Origin: Rodentibacter sp901420285 | Lineage (GTDB): Bacteria; Pseudomonadota; Gammaproteobacteria; Enterobacterales; Pasteurellaceae | DNA length: 64,000 bases | Direction of reading: 5' to 3' | Assembly (NCBI RefSeq): GCF_041734645.1 | Contig: NZ_CP162010.1 | Location: 1,736,001-1,800,000, forward strand | In this document: piece by piece, positions 37,852 to 48,185 of the stretch | How the letters are laid out: each line of letters opens with the position of its first letter | Numbering within the stretch: position 1 is the stretch's first letter | Notes under the pieces: generated by a model | Databases searched by the model: none | Seen by the model: only the letters and a program-made list of their open reading frames with translations | What the model was told of the DNA's origin: nothing | Position numbers and translations under genes: made by a program

Positions 37852-40476
37852 CTACAGATTTTCATTTAACCAGTCTTGCGCCGCTTTAATTGCTTGCGCC
37901 GCATTTTCCGGTCGGGAACCTCCTGCCATTGCCATATCCGGGCGACCACCGCCTTTACCGCCTACCTGTTGAGCCATTAAATTCACCAGTTCGCCGGCTT
38001 TTACTTTGGCGGTCAAATCACTTGTCACGCCAACGACAAGGTTGACTTTTTCATCTAAAATCGATGTGAATACAATGATGCCCGAGCCAAGTTGATTTTT
38101 TAAGTCATCAACCATAACACGGAGCGATTTTGTTTCGATTCCATTAAATTGATGTGCAATGATCGAAACGCCGTTGATTTTTATCGCACTTTTGACTAAA
38201 TCAGAACCGGCCTGCATTGCCGCTTTTTCTTTCAAGCCCTGAAGTTCTTTTTCCGCTTTCTTCGCTTTATCTTGAAGTTGCTGGATTTTATCAGTGAGCA
38301 CATTTACATCCGATTTCAATAATTCTGCACATTGTTCCAAAACGTGTTGTTGATTAAGCATCCAATCAATCGCATTTTCGCCGGTCACCGCTTCAATTCG
38401 ACGAACTCCCGCCGCTACTGCAGTTTCCGAAATAATTTTGAACAGTCCTATATCACCGGTACGTTTTGCATGAATCCCGCCGCAAAGCTCAATGGAAAAA
38501 TCCCCCATGGTCAACACGCGTACTTGATCCGCATATTTTTCACCAAATAAAGCCATAGCGCCTTTCGCTTTTGCGGCTTCAACATCCATAATATCCGTTT
38601 GAATCAAGAAATTGGCGCGCACTTTTTGATTTACGAGGCGTTCAATGTCAGTAAGTTGTTCTTTACTAATCGCTTCAGGATGCGCGAAATCGAAACGCAA
38701 TGCGGAATCTGAAACCAAAGAGCCTTTTTGCACAACGTGGGTACCAAGTAATTGACGCAATGCCGCGTGTAGTAAGTGGGTTGCGGAGTGGTTAAGCGAA
38801 ATTCGGTTGCGGCGCTCGCTATCCACCACCGCATTCAAAGTTTGCCCTACGGACAATGTCCCTTGTTCTAACTCACCGATATGCCCAAATACTCGACCAT
38901 ATTTTTGCGTATCTTTTACGTTAAATATCACGCCTTGCGCGGTTAAGTAGCCATGGTCACCGATTTGACCGCCAGACTCGGCATAAAATGGTGTGTTTTC
39001 TAACACAACCACTGCACTTTGCCCCGCAGAAATTTGTTCTACCGATTTACCATCATAAAAAAGTGCAATAATTTTCGCTAAAGACTCCGATTCGCCGTAG
39101 CCTTCAAATTTGGTTTCACCTTCGACGCGAACCACATTGTTGTAATCCACGCCAAATTGGCTGGCAGCTTGCGCACGCAAACGTTGCGCTTCCATTTCAC
39201 GCTCAAAACCTTCTTCATCTATTGCTATATTACGTTCGCGACACACGTCGGCAGTTAAATCTAATGGAAAGCCATAAGTATCGTAAAGCTTGAACGCAAC
39301 TTCGCCGGAAAGAATGCCATCTTTCACTTCGGAAAGCGCCTCGTCTAAAAGTGTTAAACCTCGCTCAAGCGTGCGAGCGAATTGTTCTTCTTCTAAACGT
39401 AGCAATCTCTCAACATCCGCTTGTTTGTTTTTTACGTCTTTACCGGCGTCCGCCATCACCTCAATAAGTGTTGGAACCAGTTTATAGAAAAACGCCTCTT
39501 TCGCCCCTAACAAATGACCATGACGTACCGCTCGACGAATAATACGACGTAAAACATAGCCTCGCCCCTCGTTTGACGGAATCACGCCATCAGCAATTAA
39601 ATAAGCGCAAGAACGAATGTGATCGGCAATTACGCGTAACGATTTATTAGTTAAATCGGTAGAACCCACAATTTCTGCGGTTTTCGCGATAAGTATTTTG
39701 AAAATATCGATATCATAGTTTGAGTTTACGTGCTGCAATACGGCAGAGATGCGCTCTAAGCCCATACCGGTATCAACAGACGGACGCGGTAATTTTTCCA
39801 TAGTACCGTCGGCAAGACGATTGTATTGCATAAATACAACGTTCCAGATTTCAATATAGCGATCGCCGTCTTCTTCTGGTGAGCCCGGAGGTCCCCCCCA
39901 AATATGCTCACCGTGATCGTAGAAAATCTCGGTACAAGGTCCACAAGGACCAGTATCCCCCATTGCCCAGAAGTTATCCGAAGCATAAGGCGCGCCCTTA
40001 TTATCACCAATACGAATAATACGCTCTACCGGAACACCGACTTCTTTGTTCCAAATGTTGTAGGCTTCATCATCCGTTTCATACACCGTTACCCACAATT
40101 TTTCTTTCGGTAAACCAAGCCATTGCGGAGAAGTTAAATACTCCCATGCAAAATTAATGGCATCATGTTTGAAATAATCGCCAAAACTAAAATTACCCAA
40201 CATTTCAAAGAATGTATGATGACGCGCGGTATAGCCCACGTTTTCTAAATCATTATGTTTGCCGCCGGCACGTACACAACGCTGAGCCGTTGTAGCACGT
40301 GAATAAGCGCGCTTATCTAAACCGAGAAACACATCTTTAAACTGATTCATCCCCGCATTAGTGAAAAGTAATGTCGGATCATTTTCAGGCACAAGCGAGC
40401 TACTTGCGACGACTTGATGCCCTTTGCTGTGAAAAAAATCAAGGAACGATTGTCTAATTTCTGCTGTTGTTTTCAT
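37852..40476 (-). CDS. alaS: Alanine--tRNA ligase
   Basis: Class II synthetase that charges and edits tRNA-Ala. I start at ATG 40476 (MKTTAEIRQSF), giving 874 aa, the Haemophilus length; upstream in-frame codons are non-conserved. Class II motifs include RCVRAGGKHNDLENVG near residue 63; the editing domain has the SATHLLHAALRQ zinc histidines near 567 and CGGIHAKRTGDIG near 668; the C-terminal C-Ala domain with GGRPDMAMAGG is present. Confidence 0.97.
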   Translation of the reverse strand: MKTTAEIRQSFLDFFHSKGHQVVASSSLVPENDPTLLFTNAGMNQFKDVFLGLDKRAYSRATTAQRCVRAGGKHNDLENVGYTARHHTFFEMLGNFSFGDYFKHDAINFAWEYLTSPQWLGLPKEKLWVTVYETDDEAYNIWNKEVGVPVERIIRIGDNKGAPYASDNFWAMGDTGPCGPCTEIFYDHGEHIWGGPPGSPEEDGDRYIEIWNVVFMQYNRLADGTMEKLPRPSVDTGMGLERISAVLQHVNSNYDIDIFKILIAKTAEIVGSTDLTNKSLRVIADHIRSCAYLIADGVIPSNEGRGYVLRRIIRRAVRHGHLLGAKEAFFYKLVPTLIEVMADAGKDVKNKQADVERLLRLEEEQFARTLERGLTLLDEALSEVKDGILSGEVAFKLYDTYGFPLDLTADVCRERNIAIDEEGFEREMEAQRLRAQAASQFGVDYNNVVRVEGETKFEGYGESESLAKIIALFYDGKSVEQISAGQSAVVVLENTPFYAESGGQIGDHGYLTAQGVIFNVKDTQKYGRVFGHIGELEQGTLSVGQTLNAVVDSERRNRISLNHSATHLLHAALRQLLGTHVVQKGSLVSDSALRFDFAHPEAISKEQLTDIERLVNQKVRANFLIQTDIMDVEAAKAKGAMALFGEKYADQVRVLTMGDFSIELCGGIHAKRTGDIGLFKIISETAVAAGVRRIEAVTGENAIDWMLNQQHVLEQCAELLKSDVNVLTDKIQQLQDKAKKAEKELQGLKEKAAMQAGSDLVKSAIKINGVSIIAHQFNGIETKSLRVMVDDLKNQLGSGIIVFTSILDEKVNLVVGVTSDLTAKVKAGELVNLMAQQVGGKGGGRPDMAMAGGSRPENAAQAIKAAQDWLNENL

Positions 40477-40638
40477 CATAAACCTGTTGTTAAAAAAATT
40501 ACTTAAAATAAACCGCCCTATTCTCACATATTTTCCTTATTTAGAGAAAGGCTTTTTACTGATGAGCGCCCACCTTTGTTTATTCTTTAAACCAGTCTTT
40601 ATTTGGAGAAAATAACTTCCTTATTAAGAAATGTACTA

Positions 40639-40683
40639 CAAAATAAAAACCGCACTTCACTACACGATTGAGAAAGTGCGGTT
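40639..40683 (-). terminator. uspA terminator made of two inverted uptake signals
   Basis: On the minus strand AACCGCACTT (40674-40683 side) pairs with AAGTGCGGTT (40648-40657 side), followed by TTTTATTTTG. Both arms are exact copies of the canonical Pasteurellaceae uptake signal AAGTGCGGT, a common arrangement in this family. Confidence 0.9.
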
Positions 40684-40725
40684 AAAATTTATTTATCTTT
40701 TAAACTTCTAATAAATAAATGTTAC

Positions 40726-41151
40726 TTATTCGTCACGAAGCGGAACAACTAACATATCAACTTTAATCGTATTCATCACCTGACGTGTTGAAGACATTAA
40801 TTTACTCCAAAAATCCTGATGGTGACCTGTCACCAATAAATCTACATCATATTGCTCTATCGCATCGGTAAGCACCTGACCTAAATCGCCGCTACCACTC
40901 AATTTTTCCTGAATCGGATAACCGGCATTTTCTGCGAGATCTAATAAAGCCTTTTGAGTTTCACTTGAAATGCGGTCTTGCATAGAAGACATATTCACAT
41001 CAATCAATCCAGTATAAAGATCCGAAAAATTTACATCTACATGGATAATCGAAAGTTTCGCATCATTACGTTTTGCAACGCCAACTGCTTTTTTTAGCAA
41101 AAACTCACTTTCCTCGGAAAGATCCACTGCGACTAAAACGTGTTTATACAT
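40726..41151 (-). CDS. uspA: Universal stress protein UspA
   Basis: Small cytoplasmic stress protein of the Usp fold. I start at ATG 41151 (MYKHVLVAVDLSEES), preceded by AAGGAG, 141 aa; the upstream frame lacks conservation. VAVDLSEESEFLLKKAV at the start and LLVTGHHQDFWSKLMSSTRQVM with VDMLVVPL at the end are typical of E. coli UspA, a non-ATP-binding subgroup. Own transcription unit with terminator. Confidence 0.94.
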   Translation of the reverse strand: MYKHVLVAVDLSEESEFLLKKAVGVAKRNDAKLSIIHVDVNFSDLYTGLIDVNMSSMQDRISSETQKALLDLAENAGYPIQEKLSGSGDLGQVLTDAIEQYDVDLLVTGHHQDFWSKLMSSTRQVMNTIKVDMLVVPLRDE

Positions 41152-41231
41152 AATCGACTCCTTATCTGATTGGTTTACCCTTTTTCCGCCAGTATAGTAA
41201 CACTCCAAAGATCGGAAAAACTTGCACTAGA

Positions 41232-42545
41232 TCACATTTTGGAAAATTCTTGGTTTTTTTGCATTAAATACTCTATTTCGTCTATCTCTTTTGGTACCGC
41301 TGCCGTCAAAATTTTATTGCCATACTCCGTTATCAAAAGATTATCTTCAATACGCACACCAATACCTTGATACTCTGTCGGGATGTCCGCGTCTTTTGGA
41401 ATATAAAGCCCCGGTTCTACGGTAAGTACCATACCGATTTCCAGAGTACGCCCGCGTTCCTCACCATATTCGCCGACATCATGCACATCCAATCCCAACC
41501 AATGCCCGAGCCCGTGCATATAAAATCGACGATACGCTTTTTGTTCGATAAGTTCATCTACATCACCCTGCAAAATCCCAAGTTCGATCAAACCTTGCAC
41601 TTTAATGCGAATCACTTCATCATTTGCTTTTTTGATGGAAGCGCCCGGTACTAACAATTCTATGGCTCGTTTTTGCGCACTTAATACCAACGCATAAACC
41701 TCACGTTGCGCTTGGGTAAACTTGCCGTTTACCGGGAACGTGCGAGTAATATCACCGGCATACAGCGCAAATTCACAGCCAGCATCAATTAATACCAAAT
41801 CACCGTCTTTCAACACTTGATCATTTTCCGTGTAATGCAAAATACAAGCATTTTCACCGCTAGCGACAATTGAGTTATAAGCCGCAAAGCGCGCGCCATG
41901 ACGATTGAATTCGTGCAAAATTTCGCTTTCGATTTCGTACTCAAGGCGATTCGGGCGCGTTTCCTGCATCGCCTTGAGATGCGCTAATGCGCTAATTTGA
42001 GCCGCTTGTTGAATTAAACGAATTTCGTTGAGCGATTTAATTAAACGCATTTCGTTTACAAATGGGCGCCAATCAAGCACTTCTGCAAAATCAATGGCAC
42101 TACCGGCAAGCAATTCATCCGCCCAAGGATGAAGCCCCGCCGCGTGATAAAGTACGCTCAAATTGTTGCACTCTTCGGAGAGCACCGCATTGAAATCATC
42201 AATGGAGTAAGCATCGTCGAGTGCCAATTGCTGTGGCGCGCGCTCCACGCCTAAACGACGCCCGTGCCATGTTTCCAGTAACGGATCGCGCGGACGAAGA
42301 AACATTATCGCCTTTTTCGCTTGCTCGGTGTTTATCAATAACAGCACCGCATTGGGCTCATGAAAACCGGTGAGATACCAAAAATAACTGTCTTGCCGGA
42401 AAGGAAATTCGCAATCGTTATTACGACGTTTTTCAATTTCAGAAAATACCAATAACGCCGAATTCGGCTGCATTTGCGCCCAAACGCGTCGACGGCGTTC
42501 AATAAATTCTTCTTGCGGTAATGCTGCACTATAAGCCAGATCCAT
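41232..42545 (-). CDS. pepP: Xaa-Pro aminopeptidase P
   Basis: Dimanganese pita-bread peptidase that removes N-terminal residues before proline. N-terminal AMP_N domain starts MDLAYSAALPQEEFIERRRRV (read in part). Metal ligands: Asp in LIDAGCEFALYAGDITRTFP (two Asp, near residue 260-271), His in MHGLGHWLGLDVHDVG, Glu in VEPGLYIP, Glu in RIEDNLLI. 437 aa. 19 bp after ygfB, as in E. coli ygfB-pepP; the usual following ubiH is not here. Two dispersed motifs (42181-42192, 42343-42354) encode NAVL in both. Confidence 0.95.
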   Translation of the reverse strand: MDLAYSAALPQEEFIERRRRVWAQMQPNSALLVFSEIEKRRNNDCEFPFRQDSYFWYLTGFHEPNAVLLLINTEQAKKAIMFLRPRDPLLETWHGRRLGVERAPQQLALDDAYSIDDFNAVLSEECNNLSVLYHAAGLHPWADELLAGSAIDFAEVLDWRPFVNEMRLIKSLNEIRLIQQAAQISALAHLKAMQETRPNRLEYEIESEILHEFNRHGARFAAYNSIVASGENACILHYTENDQVLKDGDLVLIDAGCEFALYAGDITRTFPVNGKFTQAQREVYALVLSAQKRAIELLVPGASIKKANDEVIRIKVQGLIELGILQGDVDELIEQKAYRRFYMHGLGHWLGLDVHDVGEYGEERGRTLEIGMVLTVEPGLYIPKDADIPTEYQGIGVRIEDNLLITEYGNKILTAAVPKEIDEIEYLMQKNQEFSKM

Positions 42546-42563
42546 TTCCCTTTTTCCTCTTAA

Positions 42564-43112
42564 TTAATGCAACATCGGCTTTACTGTATTCGACGTTTGG
42601 TTAAACCGAATATAAAACAACGCGACAATCGTACGCACATATTCGATAATCTCTTCCAACGCTTCATTCATTTCTTCTTCGTCATCATCTTCGTCGTAAC
42701 CAAGTTGACAAATCTCATGCAAATCCTGCACGGCCTCACCGATTTCGCCTTTTTCTTGTTCTAAATGTGGTTGCGCCAGGCCCAAGCCTAATAAAAAATG
42801 ATTCGCCCATTCGGAAAGGCTGTCAGCGCGCGCAAACACACTTTCATTTCCCGTTAAACCCAGTTCAAAAGCAAAACTTTTGACATTAGCAAGTTCCACT
42901 GAAATTTGTTGGTAAAGCTCGCTAACCTGCGCCAAAAGTGCGGTTGGATAAGCGTGGTTATCGTGAGTCAATTGATAAAGTAACGGTTGCCAACTTTGAT
43001 CTTTTATGCCACCACAAATTAAGCCGCTTAAAAAACCGTGCAGCTCGCTAGCATTAATACCTACACCGGCTGTTTTAAGTTGTTGATTTAATTCAATTTG
43101 AGAAATCGCCAT
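42564..43112 (-). CDS. ygfB: UPF0149 family protein YgfB
   Basis: Small acidic helical protein of the YgfB/UPF0149 family, 182 aa; ends with an acidic stretch GYDEDDDEEEMNEALEEIIEYVRT. Function not firmly established in most species. Directly upstream of pepP, a conserved pair. One canonical uptake signal, AAGTGCGGT, at 42936-42944. Confidence 0.9.
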   Translation of the reverse strand: MAISQIELNQQLKTAGVGINASELHGFLSGLICGGIKDQSWQPLLYQLTHDNHAYPTALLAQVSELYQQISVELANVKSFAFELGLTGNESVFARADSLSEWANHFLLGLGLAQPHLEQEKGEIGEAVQDLHEICQLGYDEDDDEEEMNEALEEIIEYVRTIVALFYIRFNQTSNTVKPMLH

Positions 43113-43161
43113 TATTTGTTTCCAGAGTAAAAGTGAGCCTTAGTGTAATCCTTTAAAAATA

Positions 43162-43222
43162 AAAAAGCGATCGCTTTTCCTTTCGAAAAAACGACCGCAC
43201 TTTTATTTCATAAGGGGGGAAA
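43162..43222 (-). terminator. groEL terminator region
   Basis: After the groEL stop on the minus strand come a canonical uptake signal (43194-43202) and the palindrome AAAAGCGATCGCTTTT with a T run at 43160-43177, able to form a 6-bp stem with a GATC loop. Probable terminator. Confidence 0.55.
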
Positions 43223-44866
<1,644 letters not shown>

Positions 44867-44990
44867 ATTTAATTTCCTTTTATTTCATAGAGCGGGTTTG
44901 TTCACCCACCTTAGTTTAAACGTTTATTTCTCGGTGAATCAGTCAGTTCACCATATATAAAGTCCAGTTATTTTTTGAAGTATCTTTTAC

Positions 44991-45281
44991 TTATTCCACG
45001 ATGGCTAAAATATCATCTTCAGAAAGAATAAGTACTTCCTCACCGTCGATTTTTTCAGTTTTCACACCGTAGCTATCGCTGAAAATCACGATATCACCGA
45101 CTTTCACGTGCATTGGGTGTACGCTGCCGTTTTCCAGTAAGCGTCCGGGACCGACTGCCAACACCTTGGCACGGGTGGATTTGGTAGCAGCAGAACCGGT
45201 GAGCACGATGCCGCCGGCAGATTTCGTTTCTACTTCTTCACGTTTTAAAATGACTTTATCGTGTAATGGACGAATATTCAT
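44991..45281 (-). CDS. groES: Co-chaperonin GroES
   Basis: 10-kDa lid of the GroEL chamber. 96 aa; MNIRPLHDKVILKREE at the start, mobile loop ETKSAGGIVLTGSA near residue 17-30. AAGGAAAT-like ribosome binding site. First gene after a sigma-32-type promoter. Confidence 0.99.
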   Translation of the reverse strand: MNIRPLHDKVILKREEVETKSAGGIVLTGSAATKSTRAKVLAVGPGRLLENGSVHPMHVKVGDIVIFSDSYGVKTEKIDGEEVLILSEDDILAIVE

Positions 45282-45324
45282 TGTTAATTTCCTTCTTAAA
45301 AAGTTAAAGTTTAAATGCGTCCCC

Positions 45325-45353
45325 TATATGAGGCGAAAAATTTACCTTTCAAG
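45325..45353 (-). promoter_or_regulatory. Heat-shock (sigma-32) promoter of groESL
   Basis: On the minus strand CTTGAAA (45347-45353) matches the sigma-32 -35 exactly. A 14-nt spacer is followed by CTCATATA (CCCCATNT-like -10 around 45325-45332). No CIRCE inverted repeat is present, consistent with RpoH rather than HrcA control. Confidence 0.8.
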
Positions 45354-45428
45354 GGCAAAAATAAAAAAAATCGCCCTAAAAAAATTAATCCGAAAAATGA
45401 AAATATCTCTTGAATACCCTATTTAAAA

Positions 45429-45470
45429 CGTGATCTTCATCAATTTTTTTCTTCGGTAAATTTCTATAAT
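45429..45470 (+). promoter_or_regulatory. aspA promoter with class II CRP-like site
   Basis: CGTGATCTTCATCAAT at 45429-45444 matches the CRP core TGTGATCTAGATCACA at 11 of 16. A perfect TATAAT is at 45465-45470, giving a likely start near 45478 and placing the CRP centre at about -41.5, the class II position that replaces a -35. Consistent with cAMP-CRP control of aspartase; not tested. Confidence 0.6.
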
Positions 45471-45506
45471 GGCAAACAAGCTAACTAACCCATATAGGTG
45501 ATTAAT

Positions 45507-46925
45507 ATGACTCAATTTAGAACAGAAGTAGATTTACTTGGCGAACGTGAAGTACCGGCCGATGCTTACTGGGGAATTCATACTCTAAGAGCGGTCGAAA
45601 ATTTCAATATTTCTAACGTAACGATTTCTGATGTACCGGAATTTGTTCGCGGCATGGTGATGGTGAAAAAGGCCACCGCATTGGCGAACGGCGAACTGGG
45701 TGCCATTCCAAAAGATATTTCCGAAGCCATTGTCAAAGCCTGTGACGAAGTATTAGTAAACGGCAAATGTTTGGATCAATTCCCTTCTGATATTTATCAA
45801 GGTGGTGCTGGTACTTCCGTAAATATGAATACTAATGAAGTCATTGCCAACCTTGCATTGGAAATTTTGGGTCACAAAAAAGGCGAATATAAATACCTTG
45901 ACCCAATGGATCATGTGAACGCCAGCCAATCGACTAACGATGCTTACCCTACCGGTTTCCATATCGCCGTGTATAACAGCATCGTTAAACTGCTTGAAAA
46001 AGTCTCTTATTTACAACAAGGCTTTGAAAATAAAGCAAAAGAATTCGACAAAGTGTTAAAAATGGGCCGTACCCAATTACAAGATGCAGTGCCGATGACC
46101 GTCGGTCAAGAATTCAAAGCCTTTGCCGTATTAATGGCAGAAGAAGTGAGACATCTTAAAGCCGCTGCGTCCGAATTGCTTGAAGTGAATTTAGGCGCCA
46201 CCGCAATCGGTACCGGCTTAAATACACCGCAAGGTTATGTACCGACCGTGATTAAATATTTATCACAAGTGACCGGATTGCATTGCAGCGGCGCAGCGCA
46301 TTTAATCGAAGCGACTGCAGACTGCGGCGACTATGTTTCCGTGCATGGCGCATTAAAACGCACGGCGGTGAAATTATCTAAAATCTGTAACGACTTACGT
46401 TTACTTTCTTCCGGTCCTCGCGCAGGTATCAAAGAAATTAACTTACCTGAATTACAAGCCGGTTCTTCTATCATGCCGGCCAAAGTGAACCCGGTTGTAC
46501 CAGAAGTGGTAAACCAAGTTTGCTTCAAAGTCATCGGTAACGACACCACCGTGACCTTCGCGGCTGAAGCCGGTCAATTACAATTAAACGTAATGGAACC
46601 TGTGATTGTCCAAGCAATGTTTGAATCCATTGAGATTTTAGGCAACGCTTGCGTGAACTTACGCGATAAATGCGTAGACGGCATCACTGTAAACAAAGAA
46701 ACCTGCGAAAACTACGTTTACAATTCTATCGGTATCGTCACTTACTTGAACCCATTCATCGGTCACCACAACGGCGACTTAGTGGGTAAGATTTGTGCCC
46801 AAACCGGCAAAGGTGTGCGTGAAGTGGTGTTGGAAAAAGGCTTGTTAACCAAAGAACAATTGGACGACATCCTTTCCGTAGAAAACTTGATGAACCCAAC
46901 TTACAAAGCGAAATTAAATAAATAA
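45507..46925 (+). CDS. aspA: Aspartate ammonia-lyase (aspartase)
   Basis: Converts aspartate to fumarate and ammonia, feeding anaerobic fumarate respiration. I start at ATG 45507 (MTQFRTEVDLLGE) with AGGTG upstream; a GTG three codons earlier is in frame. 472 aa. Substrate motif AGTSVNMNTNEVIAN near 96 and signature GSSIMPAKVNPV near 318 containing the catalytic serine loop. Ends in a TAAA tetranucleotide tract. Confidence 0.97.
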   Translation: MTQFRTEVDLLGEREVPADAYWGIHTLRAVENFNISNVTISDVPEFVRGMVMVKKATALANGELGAIPKDISEAIVKACDEVLVNGKCLDQFPSDIYQGGAGTSVNMNTNEVIANLALEILGHKKGEYKYLDPMDHVNASQSTNDAYPTGFHIAVYNSIVKLLEKVSYLQQGFENKAKEFDKVLKMGRTQLQDAVPMTVGQEFKAFAVLMAEEVRHLKAAASELLEVNLGATAIGTGLNTPQGYVPTVIKYLSQVTGLHCSGAAHLIEATADCGDYVSVHGALKRTAVKLSKICNDLRLLSSGPRAGIKEINLPELQAGSSIMPAKVNPVVPEVVNQVCFKVIGNDTTVTFAAEAGQLQLNVMEPVIVQAMFESIEILGNACVNLRDKCVDGITVNKETCENYVYNSIGIVTYLNPFIGHHNGDLVGKICAQTGKGVREVVLEKGLLTKEQLDDILSVENLMNPTYKAKLNK

Positions 46926-46941
46926 ATAAATAAATAAATAA
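46915..46941 (+). repeat. TAAA tetranucleotide tract at the aspA stop
   Basis: Six and a half perfect TAAA units spanning the last codons and stop of aspA and the start of the 3' untranslated region. The stop codon lies inside the tract, so slippage would change only the spacing to the terminator. Confidence 0.85.
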
Positions 46942-46955
46942 TTTGTAAGCTAAAC

Positions 46956-46986
46956 AAAAAATACGGTCAATTTGACCGTATTTTTT
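46956..46986. terminator. Bidirectional terminator between aspA and the radical SAM gene
   Basis: AAAAAATACGGTCAA pairs with TTGACCGTATTTTTT almost without loop (about 12 usable pairs), with A and T runs on both sides. It overlaps the stop codon of the convergent gene at 46985-46987. Confidence 0.93.
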
Positions 46987-48061
46987 ATTGCCCGCGAAAT
47001 GAAGCGACAAACTGCCGCAAATAAGGATCCATATGAGAAAGCGCACGATAATAGGCTTCACAAAATCGATTATGCGGCGCGCCAAACCCCTCTGCAATGC
47101 GGTGCTTTGGGCAACCTCCGTGGCAAGCAAAACGGAACTTACAGGCCTGGCAACGCTCGGAAAGAAAGGACTTCATCGCGCCGAAACGTTTTTGTTGAGG
47201 CGAGTCGATAAGCAAGCGCAAAGGTGTTTCAATCAAGTTGCCGAGTTTATAGGCGGGATAAACATAGTGATCGCAGCTGTAAATATCGCCGTTTTGCTCA
47301 ATCACCGGCTGATCACCGCAGGTTTCCCGAAAAATGCAAAGCCCGGGCTGCAACCCCAAATACGCCATAAACCATTGTTCAATAAACTGAATACCGATTT
47401 TTCCCACATCATAGGCATACCATTCATCAAAAACATCCACTAAAAATTGACCGTAATCTTTCGCAGAGGGCTGTTGTGGGTAATCACCCATTAGCGGAAT
47501 AAATTGCATATATGGCGAGCCGATACGTTTGAGAAAACGGTAAACTTCTTTACCATATTGTACATTCAGGTTATGTACCACGGTGAGCGTGTTGAAAGGG
47601 ATCTGGTAATGAATTAATAAATTCAGCGCATCCATGACTTGCCGGAAAGTTCCTTTGTCGTTTTTAGTTAAGCGATAAGCGTCATGCAAATGTTCGGGGC
47701 CGTCGATGGATAAACCGACTAAAAATTGATTATCGCGCAGAAATTGACACCAATCGGCATTCAGCAATATGCCGTTAGTTTGCAACGCGTTTTCGATTTG
47801 TTTGCCGGCGGAATATTTATGTTGAAAATCAATCACTTTCTGATAAAAATCCAACCCGGCCATGGTCGGTTCGCCGCCTTGCCAAAGAAATGTCACTTGT
47901 TGCTGAGGCGCATTTTCAAGATAAGATTTGACGTAGCATTCTAGCACCGCATCACTCATGGCACGTTGATTCAAATGCGGCTTTTCCAAATAAAAACAAT
48001 ATTGACAAGCCAAATTACAAATTGAACCGGTAGGTTTTGCCATAAGTTGAAATGCGTTCAT
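46985..48061 (-). CDS. Radical SAM protein, anaerobic sulfatase-maturase family
   Basis: Radical SAM CxxxCxxC cluster in CNLACQYC near residue 15-22. Two auxiliary 4Fe-4S clusters are indicated by later cysteines (CGDQPV..CDHYVYP and CQACKFRFACHGGCPKHR, a SPASM domain). Family members oxidise an active-site Cys or Ser of sulfatases to formylglycine. 358 aa, slightly short of some homologues but complete at both ends. No sulfatase gene is in the window. CAATGCGGTGCT at 47095-47106 encodes KHRIA in the last Cys motif. Confidence 0.85.
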   Translation of the reverse strand: MNAFQLMAKPTGSICNLACQYCFYLEKPHLNQRAMSDAVLECYVKSYLENAPQQQVTFLWQGGEPTMAGLDFYQKVIDFQHKYSAGKQIENALQTNGILLNADWCQFLRDNQFLVGLSIDGPEHLHDAYRLTKNDKGTFRQVMDALNLLIHYQIPFNTLTVVHNLNVQYGKEVYRFLKRIGSPYMQFIPLMGDYPQQPSAKDYGQFLVDVFDEWYAYDVGKIGIQFIEQWFMAYLGLQPGLCIFRETCGDQPVIEQNGDIYSCDHYVYPAYKLGNLIETPLRLLIDSPQQKRFGAMKSFLSERCQACKFRFACHGGCPKHRIAEGFGAPHNRFCEAYYRALSHMDPYLRQFVASFRGQ

Positions 48062-48144
48062 AAATCATCCTTTTGATACATTCCGCATCATACAAAGAAA
48101 AATTTGTCCGAGATATGATAGCGATCATAAGCACGCCTTGCTTG

Positions 48145-48182
48145 TTACCTCCAGAATAGAACCGAGCCTTGAATGGAGGTAA
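48145..48182 (+). promoter_or_regulatory. Hairpin sequestering the ribosome binding site of the TauE/SafE gene
   Basis: TTACCTCCA (48145-48153) is the exact complement of TGGAGGTAA (48174-48182), with a 20-nt loop. The 3' arm contains the Shine-Dalgarno GGAGG at 48175-48179 and ends next to the start codon. If transcribed as RNA it would hide the ribosome binding site. A DNA operator is the alternative reading. Confidence 0.65.
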
Positions 48183-48185
48183 ATG

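Noticed and set aside
45282..45420. CIRCE operator before groES
   Set aside because: No 9-bp inverted repeat with 9-bp spacer; a sigma-32-type promoter explains control.
46756..47130. Minus-strand frame rich in LFIYLFIYLIS
   Set aside because: Created by the TAAA tract and the terminator; antisense to aspA.
47942..47957. Further copies such as TAGCACCGCATCA in the radical SAM gene and similar partial matches in tig and dusA
   Set aside because: They stop matching before the ATTG end; they may be decayed members but could be ordinary codons, so were not counted.
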